This document shows positions 1 through 11,751 of a DNA stretch of 64,000 bases, one piece after another. The translations under genes and the position numbers were made by a program. The DNA comes from Scilla litardierei (Eukaryota > Streptophyta > Magnoliopsida > Asparagales > Asparagaceae), in contig CM061132.1 in NCBI GenBank assembly GCA_030789695.1, positions 31,892,418-31,956,417 of the forward strand. The letters run 5' to 3'. Numbering within the stretch: position 1 is the stretch's first letter; each line of letters opens with the position of its first letter. The notes below the pieces were generated by a model that saw only the letters and a list, made by a program, of their open reading frames with translations, made no database searches and was not told the DNA's origin.

Positions 1-451
1 CAAGGTCCGGCCTCCCTGACGAGTGTTCTCGTCTGTTCAGGAGGACGTCAGATCCACGAGCTGAGGCTTCCCCTCCGCTCCACGCCGGCCGCGCATCAAG
101 CGAGACGACCGAGGCTACCCCTCGTCGTCCGACTGACCGAGGCCGAGCGCATCCATCCGAGCCGAGGCTCCCCCTCCGCTCCGCATCGGCCGTGTATCAA
201 GACAAGGCACCGAGGCTTCCCCTCGTCGTCTGACCGTCCGAGGCCGAGCATCTCACACCGGGCCGAGGCTTCCCCTCAGCCCCCTTGAGGCCGAGGATCC
301 AGACCTGGCCCAGCTGACGTGTTCCACGTCGTCTGCATCTCCGATTCACGTCGCGTCCACACGTACTCGACGCACCCAAATCAGCCCCTTGACCACATTG
401 ACCGGGCAGTCCACGGTCAACGCTTCTGTAGTGAGAAAACACTCTGAAACA
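1..451 (+). repeat. Tat-1 5' LTR (3' part only)
   Basis: Matches 7667-8126 almost base for base and ends in ...GAAACA just before the primer binding site. A 9-base segment present in the 3' LTR (around 8043-8051) is absent here. Rich in GAGGC/CCCTC-type motifs. Confidence 0.93.
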
Positions 452-453
452 TC

Positions 454-470
454 TGGCGCCGTCTGTGGGA
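454..470 (+). other. Tat-1 primer binding site
   Basis: TGGCGCCGTCTGTGGGA begins three bases after the LTR end. The first nine bases match the tRNA-Asp-type primer site common in Tat/Athila elements; the rest diverges. Tat-2 has the related TGGCACCATCTGTGGGA at 40722. Confidence 0.75.
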
Positions 471-674
471 ACCGAACCATCCCACGAAAAACAAACCACA
501 CCTGCAATGACACGGCTTCACCCATCCCGGTGAAGGGAGGGCAAGGCTCAGGCGCGAGGCGACAGGGCCCGCCATGGTTGGCAAGAGAGGGCCCGGGCCC
601 AGCGCGAGGAGGACCATGAGGAGAAGACCAGGAAACCCTCGACGGCCCTACCGGTCGGGAGGACGGGCACGACA
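471..674 (+). other. Tat-1 gag-deletion junction
   Basis: A Tat element normally carries a gag of more than 1 kb between primer site and protease. Here only about 200 bases remain, with no gag domain and no zinc-knuckle motif. Tat-2 keeps a recognisable gag, which shows by contrast what is missing. Confidence 0.7.
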
Positions 675-3600
675 ATGGCAGCGCGCAGGTCGGACGCAGC
701 TTTGGTGGTGTCGGTGATCATCGACACAACAATGGTACGGTGGATGCTCATCGACACCGGCAGCTCCTGTGACGTCCTCTTCATGTCAACCCTGGAGAAG
801 ATGGGGCTGCTGAAGGAAGACTTGGAACCTCGCTCGGGTCCCGTGGTAGGGTTCACAAGTCATTCCACCCCCATCGTCGGCACGATCCGCCTCCCAGTAG
901 CACTTGGAGGCCCACCAGACTCGGTGACCCTGGCGGTAGAATTCGTCATATTGGGTTTCGGGTCGGAGTACAACGGAATCATCGGCCGACCCCTTCTCAA
1001 CGCCATCGGTGTGGTGGTCTCAACCCTTCATCAGACTATCAAGTTTCGAACGCCAAGGGGAATGGGGCAGGTCGAAGGCGACGCGGGGAGACCGAATACC
1101 TGCTACCAACTGGAGGAGGAAGGGCCCGAGGATCGTCTAGTCGACCAGATGGCCACACTCGACTTAAGGAGCGGGCCGAGACCCGCCCCTGCAGAGGAAC
1201 AAGAACAGATCCCGGTCACAGACGTCGAGGGCATGTTCGTCTCAATCGGGAGAGGGCTAAGCCACGACCTGAGGAGCCAACTGGTCAAGTACCTGGAGGC
1301 GAACCTTGACGTCTTTGCTTGGTCACCAGAGGACATGCCCGGCGTAGATCCCCAGGTGATCGTCCACCAGATCAACGCCGACCCCAACTTCAGGCCGGTC
1401 AGGCAGAAGAAGCGAAACCTGGGTGGCGAGAAGATGAAGGCGACCTCCGAGGAGGTAGAGCGCCTTCTCGACGCCGGCTTCATACGAGAGGTCTGGTACC
1501 CGGAGTGGCTATCGAACGTGGTGATGGTCAAAAAACCCAACGGAAAGTGGCGAATGTGCGTGGACTTCAGTGACCTCAACAAAGCCTGTCCCAAGGACAG
1601 CTACCCCCTGCCGCGCATAGACCACCTTGTGGACAATGCCTCGGGTTACGAGATGCTTAGCTTCATGGACGCCTACTCAGGGTACAATCAGGTCCAGATG
1701 GACCCCCGGGACGAAGAGATGACAGCCTTCACGACGGACCGGGGAACCTACTGCGACACAAAGATGCCCTTTGGCTTGAAGAACGCAGGGGCCACCTACC
1801 AGAGAATGGTCAACAAGGTTTTTTACTCCCAGATCGGGAGGAACCTGGAGGTCTACGTCGACGACATGCTTGTCAAGTCGAGAAAGCCGGAGGACCATAT
1901 CGCCGACCTCCGTGAAACCTTCGAGCGGTTGCGGCGACACAACATCCGACTCAACCCCACGAAGTGCACGTTCGGGGTAAGATCCGGCAAATTCTTGGGA
2001 TTTATGATAACTAACCGTGGCATTGAAGCTAACCCTGACAAGATCGAGGCATTGATCAATATGCGGGAGCCGACGACGATCAAAGAACTGCAAAGGCTGA
2101 ATGGGCGCATCGCGGCCTTGAGGCGATTCCTATCCAAATCGGCGGAGAGATCGCTCCCCTTCTTCAAAGTTCTGAGGAAAGCGATCGCGGAACCGTCAGA
2201 TAACAGGAAGGCGATACCATGGGACGAAGACTGCTCCAGGGGTTCGCGGATCTCAAGGAGTACCTTTGCAGCCCGCCTCTCCTGTCCAAGCCACGAGAAG
2301 GGGAGTCGCTGAGCCTTTACCTGGCACGCGCGGAGGAAGCGATGAGCTCGGTGCTAATCAGGGAAGACGGTGGGGTGCAATGGCCGGTGTACTACACGAG
2401 CCGGATCTTGAAGGGGGCGGAGGTGCGATACTCACCCATGGAGAAACTGGCGTATGCCCTCGTTCTCTCAGCGCGAAGGCTCAGGCCCTACTTCCAAGCC
2501 CACACCATATTGGTCTTGACCGACTCGCAATTGGAGTAGAATCTCAAGAGATTCGATCGAATGTGAAGGATGATGAACTGGGGGGTGGAATTGAGCGAGT
2601 TCGGCCTCCGATTCAAGCCACGCACGGCCATCAAGGGGCAGGCCTTGGCCGACTTCATCGCTGAATGCACAACGGAAGGAGAACACCCCTCGGAGGAAGA
2701 AGGCCCAGCAACGGTAATCGCCCAGCCCTTATCTTTTCTTTCGGCTGACCACCTCCACCCTGTCCAATCAGGAGTCCCAGGAGCATGGATAGTCCATGTG
2801 GACGGATCGGCAACACAGTCAGGAGGCGGGGCTGGGATCACGATCCGATCTCCGGAAGGGAACATCATGGAATACGCATTGCGGTTCGAGTTCCCGGCCA
2901 CCAACAACGTGGCGGAGTACGAAGCGGTGATCAACGGCCTGAGGCTGGCCCAGGAGCTCGGGGCCGAGTCCGTGCGACTCCTCAGCGACTCGAAGCTCAT
3001 TGTCAACCAGCTTCTGGGAAGTTACGAGGCGCGGGAGGAAGCAATGCAGAGGTATCTCGCCGTCGCCAAAGCGGCGCTGTCCAGGTTCAAAAGCGCGGAA
3101 GTCTTACATCTCCCACGATCGGAGAACACATGGGCAGACGCGTTGTCGAAGCTAGCCTCGTCCTCGACCAAGGAGCTGGGCCGCACCATTTACGTGGAGA
3201 ACCTGCAGTCCCCCAGCACGGAAGAGCGGGAGGTGATGGCGATCGACCAAGATCCCACCTGGATGGACCCGATCATACGGTACCTCACTCATGGGGAGGT
3301 GCCGACAGACTGGGACGAGCGTCGGACCCTGGAAAGGAAAGCGCTCCGATACGTGATCCATGAGGGAACGCTCTACCGAAGACGCTGGACAAAGGCGGAT
3401 GTCCTCCCATACCTGAAATGCATCGGACCGCAGGAAGCCGACAACGTCCTACGGGAGGTTCACGAAGGGATCTGCGGAAATCACCACGGGGGCAAGATGT
3501 TCGCACAGAAGATCTTGAGGCATGGATATTACTGGCCGACCCTAGTCCAGGACGCAACGAACTACGTCCAAAAGTGCCAAGAATGTCAGAGGTTTGCCAA

Positions 3601-4507
3601 CCACACCTCAACTCCCCCGTCGGAGCTCATCCCTATCGTGAGCCCCATCCCCTTTGCGAAATGGGGGCTCGACATCCTCGGACCATTTAAGCCGGGTCGG
3701 GGGCAGCGGAAGTATCTGATTGTGGCGGTGGACTACTTCACCAAGTGGATCGAGGCCGAACCATTGGCCACCATCACATGGAAGAAAGCGAAAAGCTTCG
3801 TATGGAACTCCATCATCTCCAGATTCGGAGTTCCATGGGCCATCGTCACAGACAACGGGAAACAGTTCGACTCTGCGGGGTTCAAAGACTTTTGCGCGGA
3901 ATGGGGGATCAAGCTCCTCTTCACCTCTGTAGCGCACCCCCAGACCAACGGGATGGCGGAAGCAGCCAACAAATGCATCATAGAGCCCCTCCGAAAGAAA
4001 GTGAAGGAAGTCGAAGGAAACTGGCCGGAAGAGCTCCCCGGGATACTCTGGTCATACCGGACGACCCACAAGGAGGCCACCGGCGAAACCCCGTTCATGC
4101 TTGCCTACGGAGCCGAGGCAGTGGTACCGGTCGAACTGGGTGAAGAGTCTCTCCGCCTCAAGTGCTTCGACGAAGATAGGAATTCGCAAGGCCTGGAGCT
4201 CGGTCTGGAGCTCCTCGACGAGCGGCGGGAGCAAGCCCTAGCCACCATCATCCGCCAGAAGCAGAAGGTGGCCCGATACTACAATTCTCGGGTCAAGGGA
4301 AGGAGTTTCCACCTTGGGGACCTGGTCCTCAGGAAAGCAAGCTTCAACCCGGATATTGCTCGCAAAGGGAAGCTTGGGGCTAAATGGGAGGGACCCTACA
4401 AAGTCGTCGAGGTCCTCGGACCTGCAACCTACCGTCTAGCCAATATGGAGGGGAGGATTCTCACTCACGCCTGGAACACGGAACACTTACGCAAGTACTT
4501 TCAATAA
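675..4507 (+). pseudogene. pol: Tat-1 pol: protease, RT, RNase H, archaeal-type RNase H, integrase
   Basis: Protease has LIDTGSS with the catalytic Asp at 753-755. Reverse transcriptase has the YVDD box at 1854-1865. A Ty3-type RNase H follows (about 2230-2540), then a second RNase H with Asp 2801, Glu 2915, Asp 2987 and Asp 3137 all present. Integrase has an HHCC zinc finger (about 3460-3600), DD35E residues at 3671, 3851 and 3959, and a GPY/F motif near 4388. Catalytic residues look intact. The frame does not: the first reading frame (675-2312) hands over by a frameshift near 2212-2230 to the frame of 2219-4507, and two stop codons (2537-2539 and about 2564) fall between the two RNase H domains. 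The product would copy and integrate the element if the frame were whole, but gag is missing as well. The first listed start is a convenience; protease would normally follow gag. Confidence 0.93.
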
Positions 4508-4552
4508 ATGTATTGTTTTCTACAAAATGAATCTACTTAAGTTTATTCCTCT

Positions 4553-5392
4553 TCAGATAAATGTGTTCAGGAGAATCCCACTCGGGACAAGGGTAGCCTC
4601 GCCCGATGGGACGCCTGCTAAGCGCACGCCTAACAAAAGGATATACAAAGAGGCGTACGAAGAGGCTGAGGGGCATTCCCCTCCCTCAAACATCTCCAGG
4701 GGCACCCGTGGAGCCACATGCTGGCTGTTCACTTGGGTCGCCCCCCGCTCCGTTTCGCCGTCAGAGCGCACCCGGAGATCCTCGAAATTGACTCCCGAGA
4801 GCGGAAACTTCTTCTGGATCTCGGATTGGCAACGGGCGAAACCCTTCTCGAACGCCTCGGCCAAGGCGGACTCAACAAAGGAGGTGGCATACTCCTCCAC
4901 AGCGTCTTGGGCGATCTGGGACGGATCCACCCCCTCAAGCTCACGCACTCGAGCCTCCAAAGTCTCGATCTGGCGTTGGTGCTCCGCCTTCTCCACCTCG
5001 ATCTCCCGGGATCGCTCGCCGAGTTGAGCAAGGAGAGCCCTCTCCCGGCCCCCCGCCGCCTCCAGACGAACGGTGAGCTCCAGGGCCTCAGGGGCAGCAA
5101 CGGAGACGGGGATCTTGTCAGCTCCCCCAGATGTGTCGGCGCCTCCCAAAAGATCGGCGACCCGCGCCTCGGCCTTTGACTTTGCAACCAAAGCCAAGGC
5201 TCTCTCCCGGTCCGTCTCTTCGAGGGCAGAGGACAGCTCAGTTATGCGGGTCTCCAAGGACATGACTCGCGCCTCATCTAACTGACCTGCCTCCCCCTCC
5301 TCACCGCGGACATCAGGATCTCGCCCGGCGTCGGACTTGGCCTTAGGGAGCACCGCAAACTGACGCCTCATCGAGAGTCCCACCGAGGACAA
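4553..5392 (-). CDS. Exon 3 of Tat-1 antisense gene: coiled-coil tail
   Basis: Open from the acceptor at 5393 to a stop at 4553. Heptad-like Leu/Ala/Glu/Arg runs (for example LETRITELSSALEETDRER) predict a long coiled coil. A similar Ala/Glu/Arg coiled coil is encoded antisense in Tat-2 (46468-47070). Function unknown. Confidence 0.6.
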   Translation of the reverse strand: MSSVGLSMRRQFAVLPKAKSDAGRDPDVRGEEGEAGQLDEARVMSLETRITELSSALEETDRERALALVAKSKAEARVADLLGGADTSGGADKIPVSVAAPEALELTVRLEAAGGRERALLAQLGERSREIEVEKAEHQRQIETLEARVRELEGVDPSQIAQDAVEEYATSFVESALAEAFEKGFARCQSEIQKKFPLSGVNFEDLRVRSDGETERGATQVNSQHVAPRVPLEMFEGGECPSASSYASLYILLLGVRLAGVPSGEATLVPSGILLNTFI

Positions 5393-5459
5393 CTGCACCG
5401 AGGCAACAAAGGTAAGACGGCGAAAGCAGCTAGAGGGAGGACAAGCAGAGACACTCTAC

Positions 5460-5995
5460 CTGTTGGCCGGCCTGAATTACGAAGGTGGCCAAACAGTCGC
5501 CTCTGACTCCATCCAGTACAGCCTGATCAGGAGGGAGGCAACTATTCTCGGCCACTCATGCGGCAGCTCCGTGGCTCGAAAACACAGACTCCTCCTCCCC
5601 CACCAGGAAGCGTGGACGAAGAAGGCCTTCCCCTGACGAAGGAAACTCGCCCGGGTCGGAGCAGAACGCGCCTAGATACCGATCGTAGGCATCAGGGAGA
5701 GAACCGCTCGGGAGAGGCGAGGGGCCAACCCATGGCCAGGCAATCTCAACGGGGGCAGGTCGGTGCTGATCAGCGGACGGCGGGACGTCAACTTCCTCGA
5801 CCCCCTCGCGGACCCTCTTGGAAGACTCCAACAAGGGGATGGAGGAAGATGGCCCCTTCTTCCTTTTGAAGCCAACAGCAGAGGTCACGACCCGCTGCTT
5901 CTTCCGGACCTCCAACACATGATCACTCTTGCGCGGGCCCGGACCCGGGGCCAGCACGTGAGGGCTGGCGGGAGAAGGACCGAGAGGGAATCCAC
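5460..5995 (-). CDS. Exon 2 of Tat-1 antisense gene: Pro/Ser/basic linker
   Basis: Starts after a GGGTGCAG acceptor and continues the exon 1 frame. Composition is Pro/Gly/Ser-rich with a basic patch (EVRKKQR, FKRKK) that could act as a nuclear localisation signal (inference). One TGA (5556-5558) lies near the end; coding continues in the same frame to the donor at 5459. Confidence 0.55.
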
Positions 5996-6069
5996 CTGCA
6001 CCCAAAGAATAAGTAAGAGGCCGAGAAGAGCCCGAGCAGCCCCGAATGGCGAATGTTCGGAGAACTTAC

Positions 6070-6820
6070 CCAAGGGCCACACCGTCTTGCGCAAGTTATG
6101 GTTGCTGAAGAGGACGTCGATCATCCGCTCCCTCGAAGGAATCGCCAGCAGGGCCTTCACCGTCTACAGCTCGGCGGCGGTTGGATCACCCAGATCAAGG
6201 ATGACCGCGCCGGCCGCTCCCCAACGAATCGGGAAAGGTACACTCGATGGGAACACGACAAATACGTACTCCCCCTTCCAACGCTTCAGGGAGCTCGGTA
6301 GCCCTAACACAAGGCTCATCTTCGGGCGGGCGCTGATGTAAATCCACGCCCCCGACTGGTGATGACTCATGCGGTAGAACTGGGCGAAGAGATAGAGGGA
6401 GGGCACCACTCCCCTCAGCATGCAGATGACAACGAACCCGGCGAGGAGCCCGACGGCGTTGGGGCAGAATTGGCACAAGCCCACGTTGTGGGCTTGAAGG
6501 AACTCGATGATAAAGGGGTGGAGCGGGAAACGGAGCCCGAAGCGGAAGCACTTCTCGTACACTCCAACCTCGTTGGGACCGGGAACGCAGATCCACTCGT
6601 CGGACCCAGGAGCACGAGCCGAGTAAGGCGGAAGCAGGTAGGCGGAGCACATACTCCCGATGGTGGTGGCACAGACCGACGAAGGCCACGCTAAGACCTC
6701 TGGAGGCACCCCTGAAAGTTCGCCCCCATGCCGACGAATCGCCGAAGGAGGACTACCCGTCGGGTTAGGAGTGGCATCACGCTCCGGTCGACCCGAACCA
6801 GTGGCCGAGGAAGACGACAT
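6070..6820 (-). CDS. Exon 1 of Tat-1 antisense gene: transposase_28-like domain
   Basis: Encodes a Ser-rich start (MSSSSATGS), then a conserved core with RFPLHPFI and a hydrophobic GLLAGFVVICML stretch. The same core in Tat-2 reads RFPLHPFIIQ and AVLTGFIMICR (56462-56926), so the domain is conserved between two diverged elements on the antisense strand. One TAG (6164-6166) interrupts it, with clear coding after the stop. It ends at a GTAAGT donor. Confidence 0.7.
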
Positions 6821-7120
6821 GGGACAGAGCTCGGGCGGGATCAAGATCAACGCAAAGAAGAGGATGACGGGATGGCGGCTCACAACCCACCCAGCTTCTC
6901 TACCAAAGATGACCCCGTGAACGGTGGGGATAAACCCGCAGTTACACGTGGCAACATCAGGGGACCGACGGTGCTTCGGAACCCGCGTCTTAAAAGTATC
7001 GAACGGACCAACTCATGATGACGCCCAATTAATGAATCGGCTTCGACTGACGAGCCTGTCGAAATCGACGGAAGTCACATCGGCCGAGCCGAACCGGTCG
7101 AGGCCGATCGACCCGACCAA

Positions 7121-7130
7121 TGGGGGCAAT
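7121..7130 (+). other. Tat-1 polypurine tract
   Basis: TGGGGGCAAT abuts the 3' LTR start TGTTACGCC. The identical decamer precedes the Tat-2 3' LTR (57539-57548). Confidence 0.8.
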
Positions 7131-8126
7131 TGTTACGCCTATTTGGCCGAAGCCCGAAAGACACGAGCCCAGAAACCCGACTACCGATCAGAAGCCCATC
7201 TACGAGATCAGGCCCGCCCGACAAGGCCCCCTAGAGGACCCCCGAACGTCGATCCGACCCGACCCCGAAAACGCGCAAGTCACTCGCCCACTCCAGCGAT
7301 AACCGTTCCCCCAGGCCCGCTACCACTTAATGGCCGTTATGGGGAGGTGCTGGGATGGCGCAGGGAGCGGCGATGGGGAGGCGGATTGAGGGGGCACGAT
7401 TGGGGGCGGACGAGGGACGTGCGTCGTGGGCAATCACGACGAGAGGCCTATAAAAGGGCTAGAAGGACGACTGGACAAAGGATCGCATCTCAGGTAACAA
7501 AACCTAAGGTACTCCATCAACGACCTAGTTCCCCCACTTCATCTCCTTCCCCCCGCTCGCGCCGGAGGATGTCGTTCCGATCTCCTCTCGAGTCGAACCG
7601 TCCCCGCCGAGTCTCCTCTGTCAGATCGTCATCTGACTTAGGCATCGGAGGGGATTTGGCCGGAACCAAGGTCCGGCCTCCCTGACGAGTGTTCTCGTCT
7701 GTTCAGGAGGACGTCAGATCCACGAGCCGAGGCTTCCCCTCCGCTCCACGCCGGCCACGCATCAAGCGAGACGACCGAGGCTACCCCTCGTCGTCCGACC
7801 GACCGAGGCCGAGCGCATCCATCCGAGCCGAGGCTCCCCCTCCGCTCCGCATCGGCCGTGCATCAAGACAAGGCACCGAGGATTCACCTCGTCATCTGAC
7901 CGTCCGAGGCCAAGCATCTCACACCGGGCTGAGGCTTCCCCTCAGCCCCCTTGAGGCCGAGGATCCAGACCCGGCCCAGCTGACGTGTTCCACGTCGTCT
8001 GCATCTCCGATTTGCGTCGCGTCCACACGTGCTCGACGCACCCAAGGGACCCAAATAAGCCCCTTGACCACGTTGACCGGGCAGTCCACGGTCAACGCTT
8101 CTGTAGTGAGAAAACACTCTGAAACA
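7131..8126 (+). repeat. Tat-1 3' LTR (996 bp)
   Basis: Begins TGTTACGCC after the polypurine tract and ends GAAACA; the last 460 bases pair with 1-451. Its centre (near 7640-7710) is close to the Tat-2 LTR, including a shared segment around CTGACGAG and CTCGTCTG, so the two are sister families. Confidence 0.93.
7449..7456 (+). promoter_or_regulatory. TATA box of Tat-1 3' LTR
   Basis: TATAAAAG lies about a third of the way into the LTR, the expected place for the U3 promoter. The Tat-2 LTR has TATAAAGGG in the matching position. Confidence 0.6.
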
Positions 8127-9154
8127 ATCATTAACAAAAGCTTAAGTGAAACTTCAATTGTCGAGTATATATAAATATAATTGGTTTGAAATCATCAGCA
8201 ATTGATTAAAACCTAATGAAATATATGATTATAAAATTCAGGTTTAAAATAAACTAAATGGTGTTAATGCTAAAGTCTTGCTCACAATGTTGATCGATAT
8301 GTCAGATCTACTTGGATTATCCTACAAACACTAATGGAGTTAGCACATTTAAAAGATAAAATAGGCAAAATTTGTCAGTTTAGATGTCTATGAAAAGTCA
8401 TCACATTTACACAATTAAAATTTATGGTTAACACCATTTCCCTGAATTATCATAGGGCTTAAAATTTATTGCCACTTGAAATTGTTTGTGTGTGGCAAGT
8501 GTTGCCTTATGTAGTGAAGTTTTGTTTAATGACCCTAACAAAGAAGCATCTACTCTTGAATACAGACGGAAAAGTGTGCGCTCCATTTTTTGACGCAACG
8601 TGAATAATGACTAGATGAAGATGCACCGTCTAAATTAATACACATGACCTGTGTACATGTGCTTAACCATTGCAATTGTTAACAGAAATAGTCACAACAA
8701 TTTGAAACAAGTCCTTCAAAAAAAGGCGTGAAAGGAAACTATTCATAATCCATTAATAGTTTAACCACATTATTCCAAGTTACAAATCAAGCATGATGAT
8801 CATGATCAGGAACGAGAGGAAACTATTCATAATTTTGTAACAAAAATCATAGCTAAGACATTGATATTAGGGGGCAGGTAAAGAAACACATATTACTTTA
8901 TGGAATCAATTTCACGATTGTGAGAAGACCATCCAAGCTTTAGATCTAGTCATCTTTTCCTACTAGAGACTGGCAATCCAATAAATGTTATTTCTCAAAC
9001 TGTATCCCCACAAAGATAATCACAAGCTAGAAGGTGTGCACTTCATCTAGTCCTTCAATTTTTGACACCTCATCAAATAGCTCTTCCTCTGTGTACACAC
9101 GGGGAGCACAATTTAAAATGACAGACAAAACTAAATCCATTCCATTTTTAGTAT

Positions 9155-9863
9155 CTAAAACTCCTCGCTCATGCTGGACAGAGCAACATGCTTCATCTTG
9201 TTTGCAATCTTAGATCACGTAAACGTTAACTTAAGATCTTGTCTCTTATGAATCGAATGTGCAACAACAAAGTCACACATATCCTCATGTTCCATTTCCT
9301 TGTCACATTCTTGGTTTCTAGCAATTAAATTTGAATCCCCCTTATCATTTCTAAACGAATACATTTTTCTTTAACTGTCTCAGCATCTTTTTCAATGGCT
9401 CTATCATTTGCAAAAAAAAATCTGTAGCATATTTTCAAAACTAGGTGTAGGCTTATGTTGATATGCAATCCCTTCAGGATGTGCCTAACAAATAATAATA
9501 ATAAATCATAACTAATATTTGAGAAATTATAGATATTATCATTGATTCAAAAACATAAATATCATAAAAATTAACTAACTTACATATATATCGCCTTTCC
9601 AAACTTTTGACTCAGCATCCATCATACAAGTGACCCTACTAAACGAAAAGCCACAACCATAAATTTGGACACTTGAAATGCATCCAATTCTTTTTAAAAG
9701 TGTTTTCAATTTTTTTTTTCATATTTTCAATCGTAAATCTTACTCCACACTTAACAAACAACTCTGAACACGCAGCTTGATAAGCAAGTTTTGTAAAACT
9801 CCTGTCAGTTTTGTTTCCTTTATGCATTTGTACAATTACTTCATCTGTCACACACTTATCCAT
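9155..9863 (-). pseudogene. Myb/SANT-like DNA-binding domain gene fragment, two exons
   Basis: Exon 1 (9863-9584) starts MDKCVTDEVIVQ and runs through the helix-rich pattern of plant Myb/SANT-like domain proteins (Pfam PF12776 type), ending at the donor GTAAGT (9578-9583). A 99-nt intron (9485-9583) ends in TTAG, and exon 2 resumes in phase with AHPEGIAYQHKP, matching the usual order of that family. Exon 2 then breaks: a frameshift in a G run near 9340, further coding-like sequence, and stops. Such proteins occur both as host genes and as the DNA-binding partner of PIF/Harbinger transposases; no DDE nuclease is visible nearby. Homology is from pattern recognition, not a search. Confidence 0.6.
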
Positions 9864-11751
9864 ATCTGTTGAATATTTTATGTTTTTTGTAGAACTTGAG
9901 CAAGTCTTTGAATTTATTTCAACTACCTATAATCCAAATAGGAAAACAATAAGAACCCAAGAGATAGAGAACATAAAACAAAGTAATAAACTTAAGATTA
10001 GGGGGCAGTATTTCCGTTGACGCCTTAATCTTAATATAATGCAGTTCAACTTGTATTGTGTAATAATGTAGTTGATAGTAAATATGCTCATCAATAATTT
10101 GAACACTACTAAAAGTCACCAGACATTGCATCCAAGGGGGCAATATCACCAAATCTATGTCCTTACAAAACACATGCATTAACAAGTCCATTGACAATAG
10201 GGGAAAAATTTCGTAGAAAGAACAAAATTTTCTTCAACTTATCTTCCACGTGTCTTCTTCATTTACCTAGGAACTGAGGGGAAACACCATCCACTTATCT
10301 CAATGTTCATTCTTCAAATAAATATCCAATTCAAACTACATTCAATACAATCATCCATACTATCAAAAAGTAACTTAATTTACAATAGGTGAATAATATG
10401 AGTTTCTTTCTCATAAAATAAACATTTGAAGAAATTTTTCTTGGACTTACATTCGGTGCAGTTGAACCCACCATCAGTGATTGTTTTTGAATGATCAATC
10501 AATCAAATAACCCAACCAAAACTATACATATAAAAAAACATAAACATAGACATAAAAAAGTTAATCCTAACTTATTAGGTTATTAACAACAATAACACAT
10601 CATTGTCTGACATATTAGATTATTAGTAACAGTAATAAAAAAGCTAGGCTTCTAAAAATCATGGAGATAGGGTAACAGCTGATGGAAATTGATGGCATGA
10701 AAACTAATATTTGTGTTGGTTGCTAATTGAAGAGTGGTGCAGGGACATGAAGGACAATGGTGTGGGGCTAACCATGGGCTTGGTGTGGCTATGGATAACA
10801 CACATGTAAATCTGGGTCAGGGACCAGATATAGTGTATAAAATATTATTCATTTATAGTATAAACAAGAGGCTTGAACGCATTCGGGAATTGATAGTTTT
10901 AACTATTAAAAATAAACCCGTCTGATCATGATCAAGTAAATCAAAATTTCAAAAAATGAAAGGTTTTGATACAAATGACTTAAAGTTTCAAATAAGTGTT
11001 AATTAAGACATGTAGATCAAAATGGAACGGATCATCTAGATAAGTAATATCGTTACTTCACACGTTATCCAGCTACCTACAATGTTATTATAGATCATGC
11101 CTTTTTTTCTTCTTTCTTCTTTTCTATTTTTAAAAGAAAAGGGATGGTGGTGGTGGACCTGCTTTGTATTAAAGAAAATGCATTTTACATCCGTTAAAAT
11201 ATTATATCACCAACTAAAAAGATGTGATCTTGAGATCAAATTCAAATTTTTTTCCGAAAGAAACCTAGAAGGCATAAAAGCATAAAAGCATAAAGCAAAT
11301 GACACAAAAACGCACAAGGCCAAGATAGACAATCCCCTTCAACTTAATCAAGGATGATCAACTCAAAACCCATTTCATTATACTTAGGATTTCAAAAGGA
11401 AGGAAAAAAATGTTTAGCACATTGATTGAAATACTACAAACAAACTTAAAAATCAACCGAAAGTGCTTTTGACTTGGGAAAAAAAGAACAATTGCAGGCA
11501 TTACCAATTAGCGATAAACTGGAACGCTAACAAAACTAAAAGAAGCCAACCTATACCAATTCAACATAATAATTTACAAATTCAACAAACTACAAATTCT
11601 TTTAACATCAAACACAATTGCCATCTATTTGAAAAAAATGGCATTCACAAATAACCAGGATAATGTAGATCGACTATAGCAAAGTTCAAATCACCACCAA
11701 GTTACTCAATAGTTGCTCAAAAATGCAAAAATAGATATTGCAGAAGCATAC

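Larger units (their letters stand above)
4553..6820 (-). pseudogene. Tat-1 antisense spliced gene (transposase_28-like head, coiled-coil tail)
   Basis: Opposite to pol, between integrase and the 3' LTR, a three-exon gene can be read: exon 1 6820-6070, intron 6069-5996 (74 nt), exon 2 5995-5460, intron 5459-5393 (67 nt), exon 3 5392-4553. Both introns are GT-AG, the first donor being consensus GTAAGT, and both joins keep the frame, giving 2127 nt (709 codons with stop). Two in-frame stops break it (TAG 6164-6166, TGA 5556-5558). Exon 1 resembles the 'putative gypsy type transposon' domain (Pfam transposase_28) known from plants; exon 3 is a charged Glu/Arg/Ala-rich coiled coil. Antisense ORFs in this position are known in Tat elements; their role is not established. 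Tat-2 carries a homologue. The start is the ATG at 6818-6820; a longer frame begins at a GTG (6883), which I do not favour. Confidence 0.75.
1..8126 (+). mobile_element. Tat-1: Tat-lineage Ty3/gypsy retrotransposon, gag deleted, 5' end outside window
   Basis: The sequence at 1-451 recurs at 7667-8126, so these are the two LTRs of one element whose first roughly 545 bases lie left of the window. Inside lie a primer binding site, a pol region in the order protease, reverse transcriptase, RNase H, second RNase H, integrase (675-4507), an antisense gene (4553-6820) and a polypurine tract (7121-7130). Integrase after RNase H makes it Ty3/gypsy; the extra archaeal-type RNase H and the antisense ORF are hallmarks of the plant Tat lineage. 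Gag is missing: only about 200 bases separate the primer site from protease. The overlapping LTR parts differ at roughly 15 positions plus a 9-base indel in 451 bases, so it is not a fresh insertion. The 3' flank starts ATCAT; its partner duplication is outside the window. Confidence 0.93.

Noticed and set aside
675..4507. An endogenous pararetrovirus as source of the RT region
   Set aside because: LTRs, a DD35E integrase and a second RNase H are present; no movement or coat protein domain of that virus family is seen.
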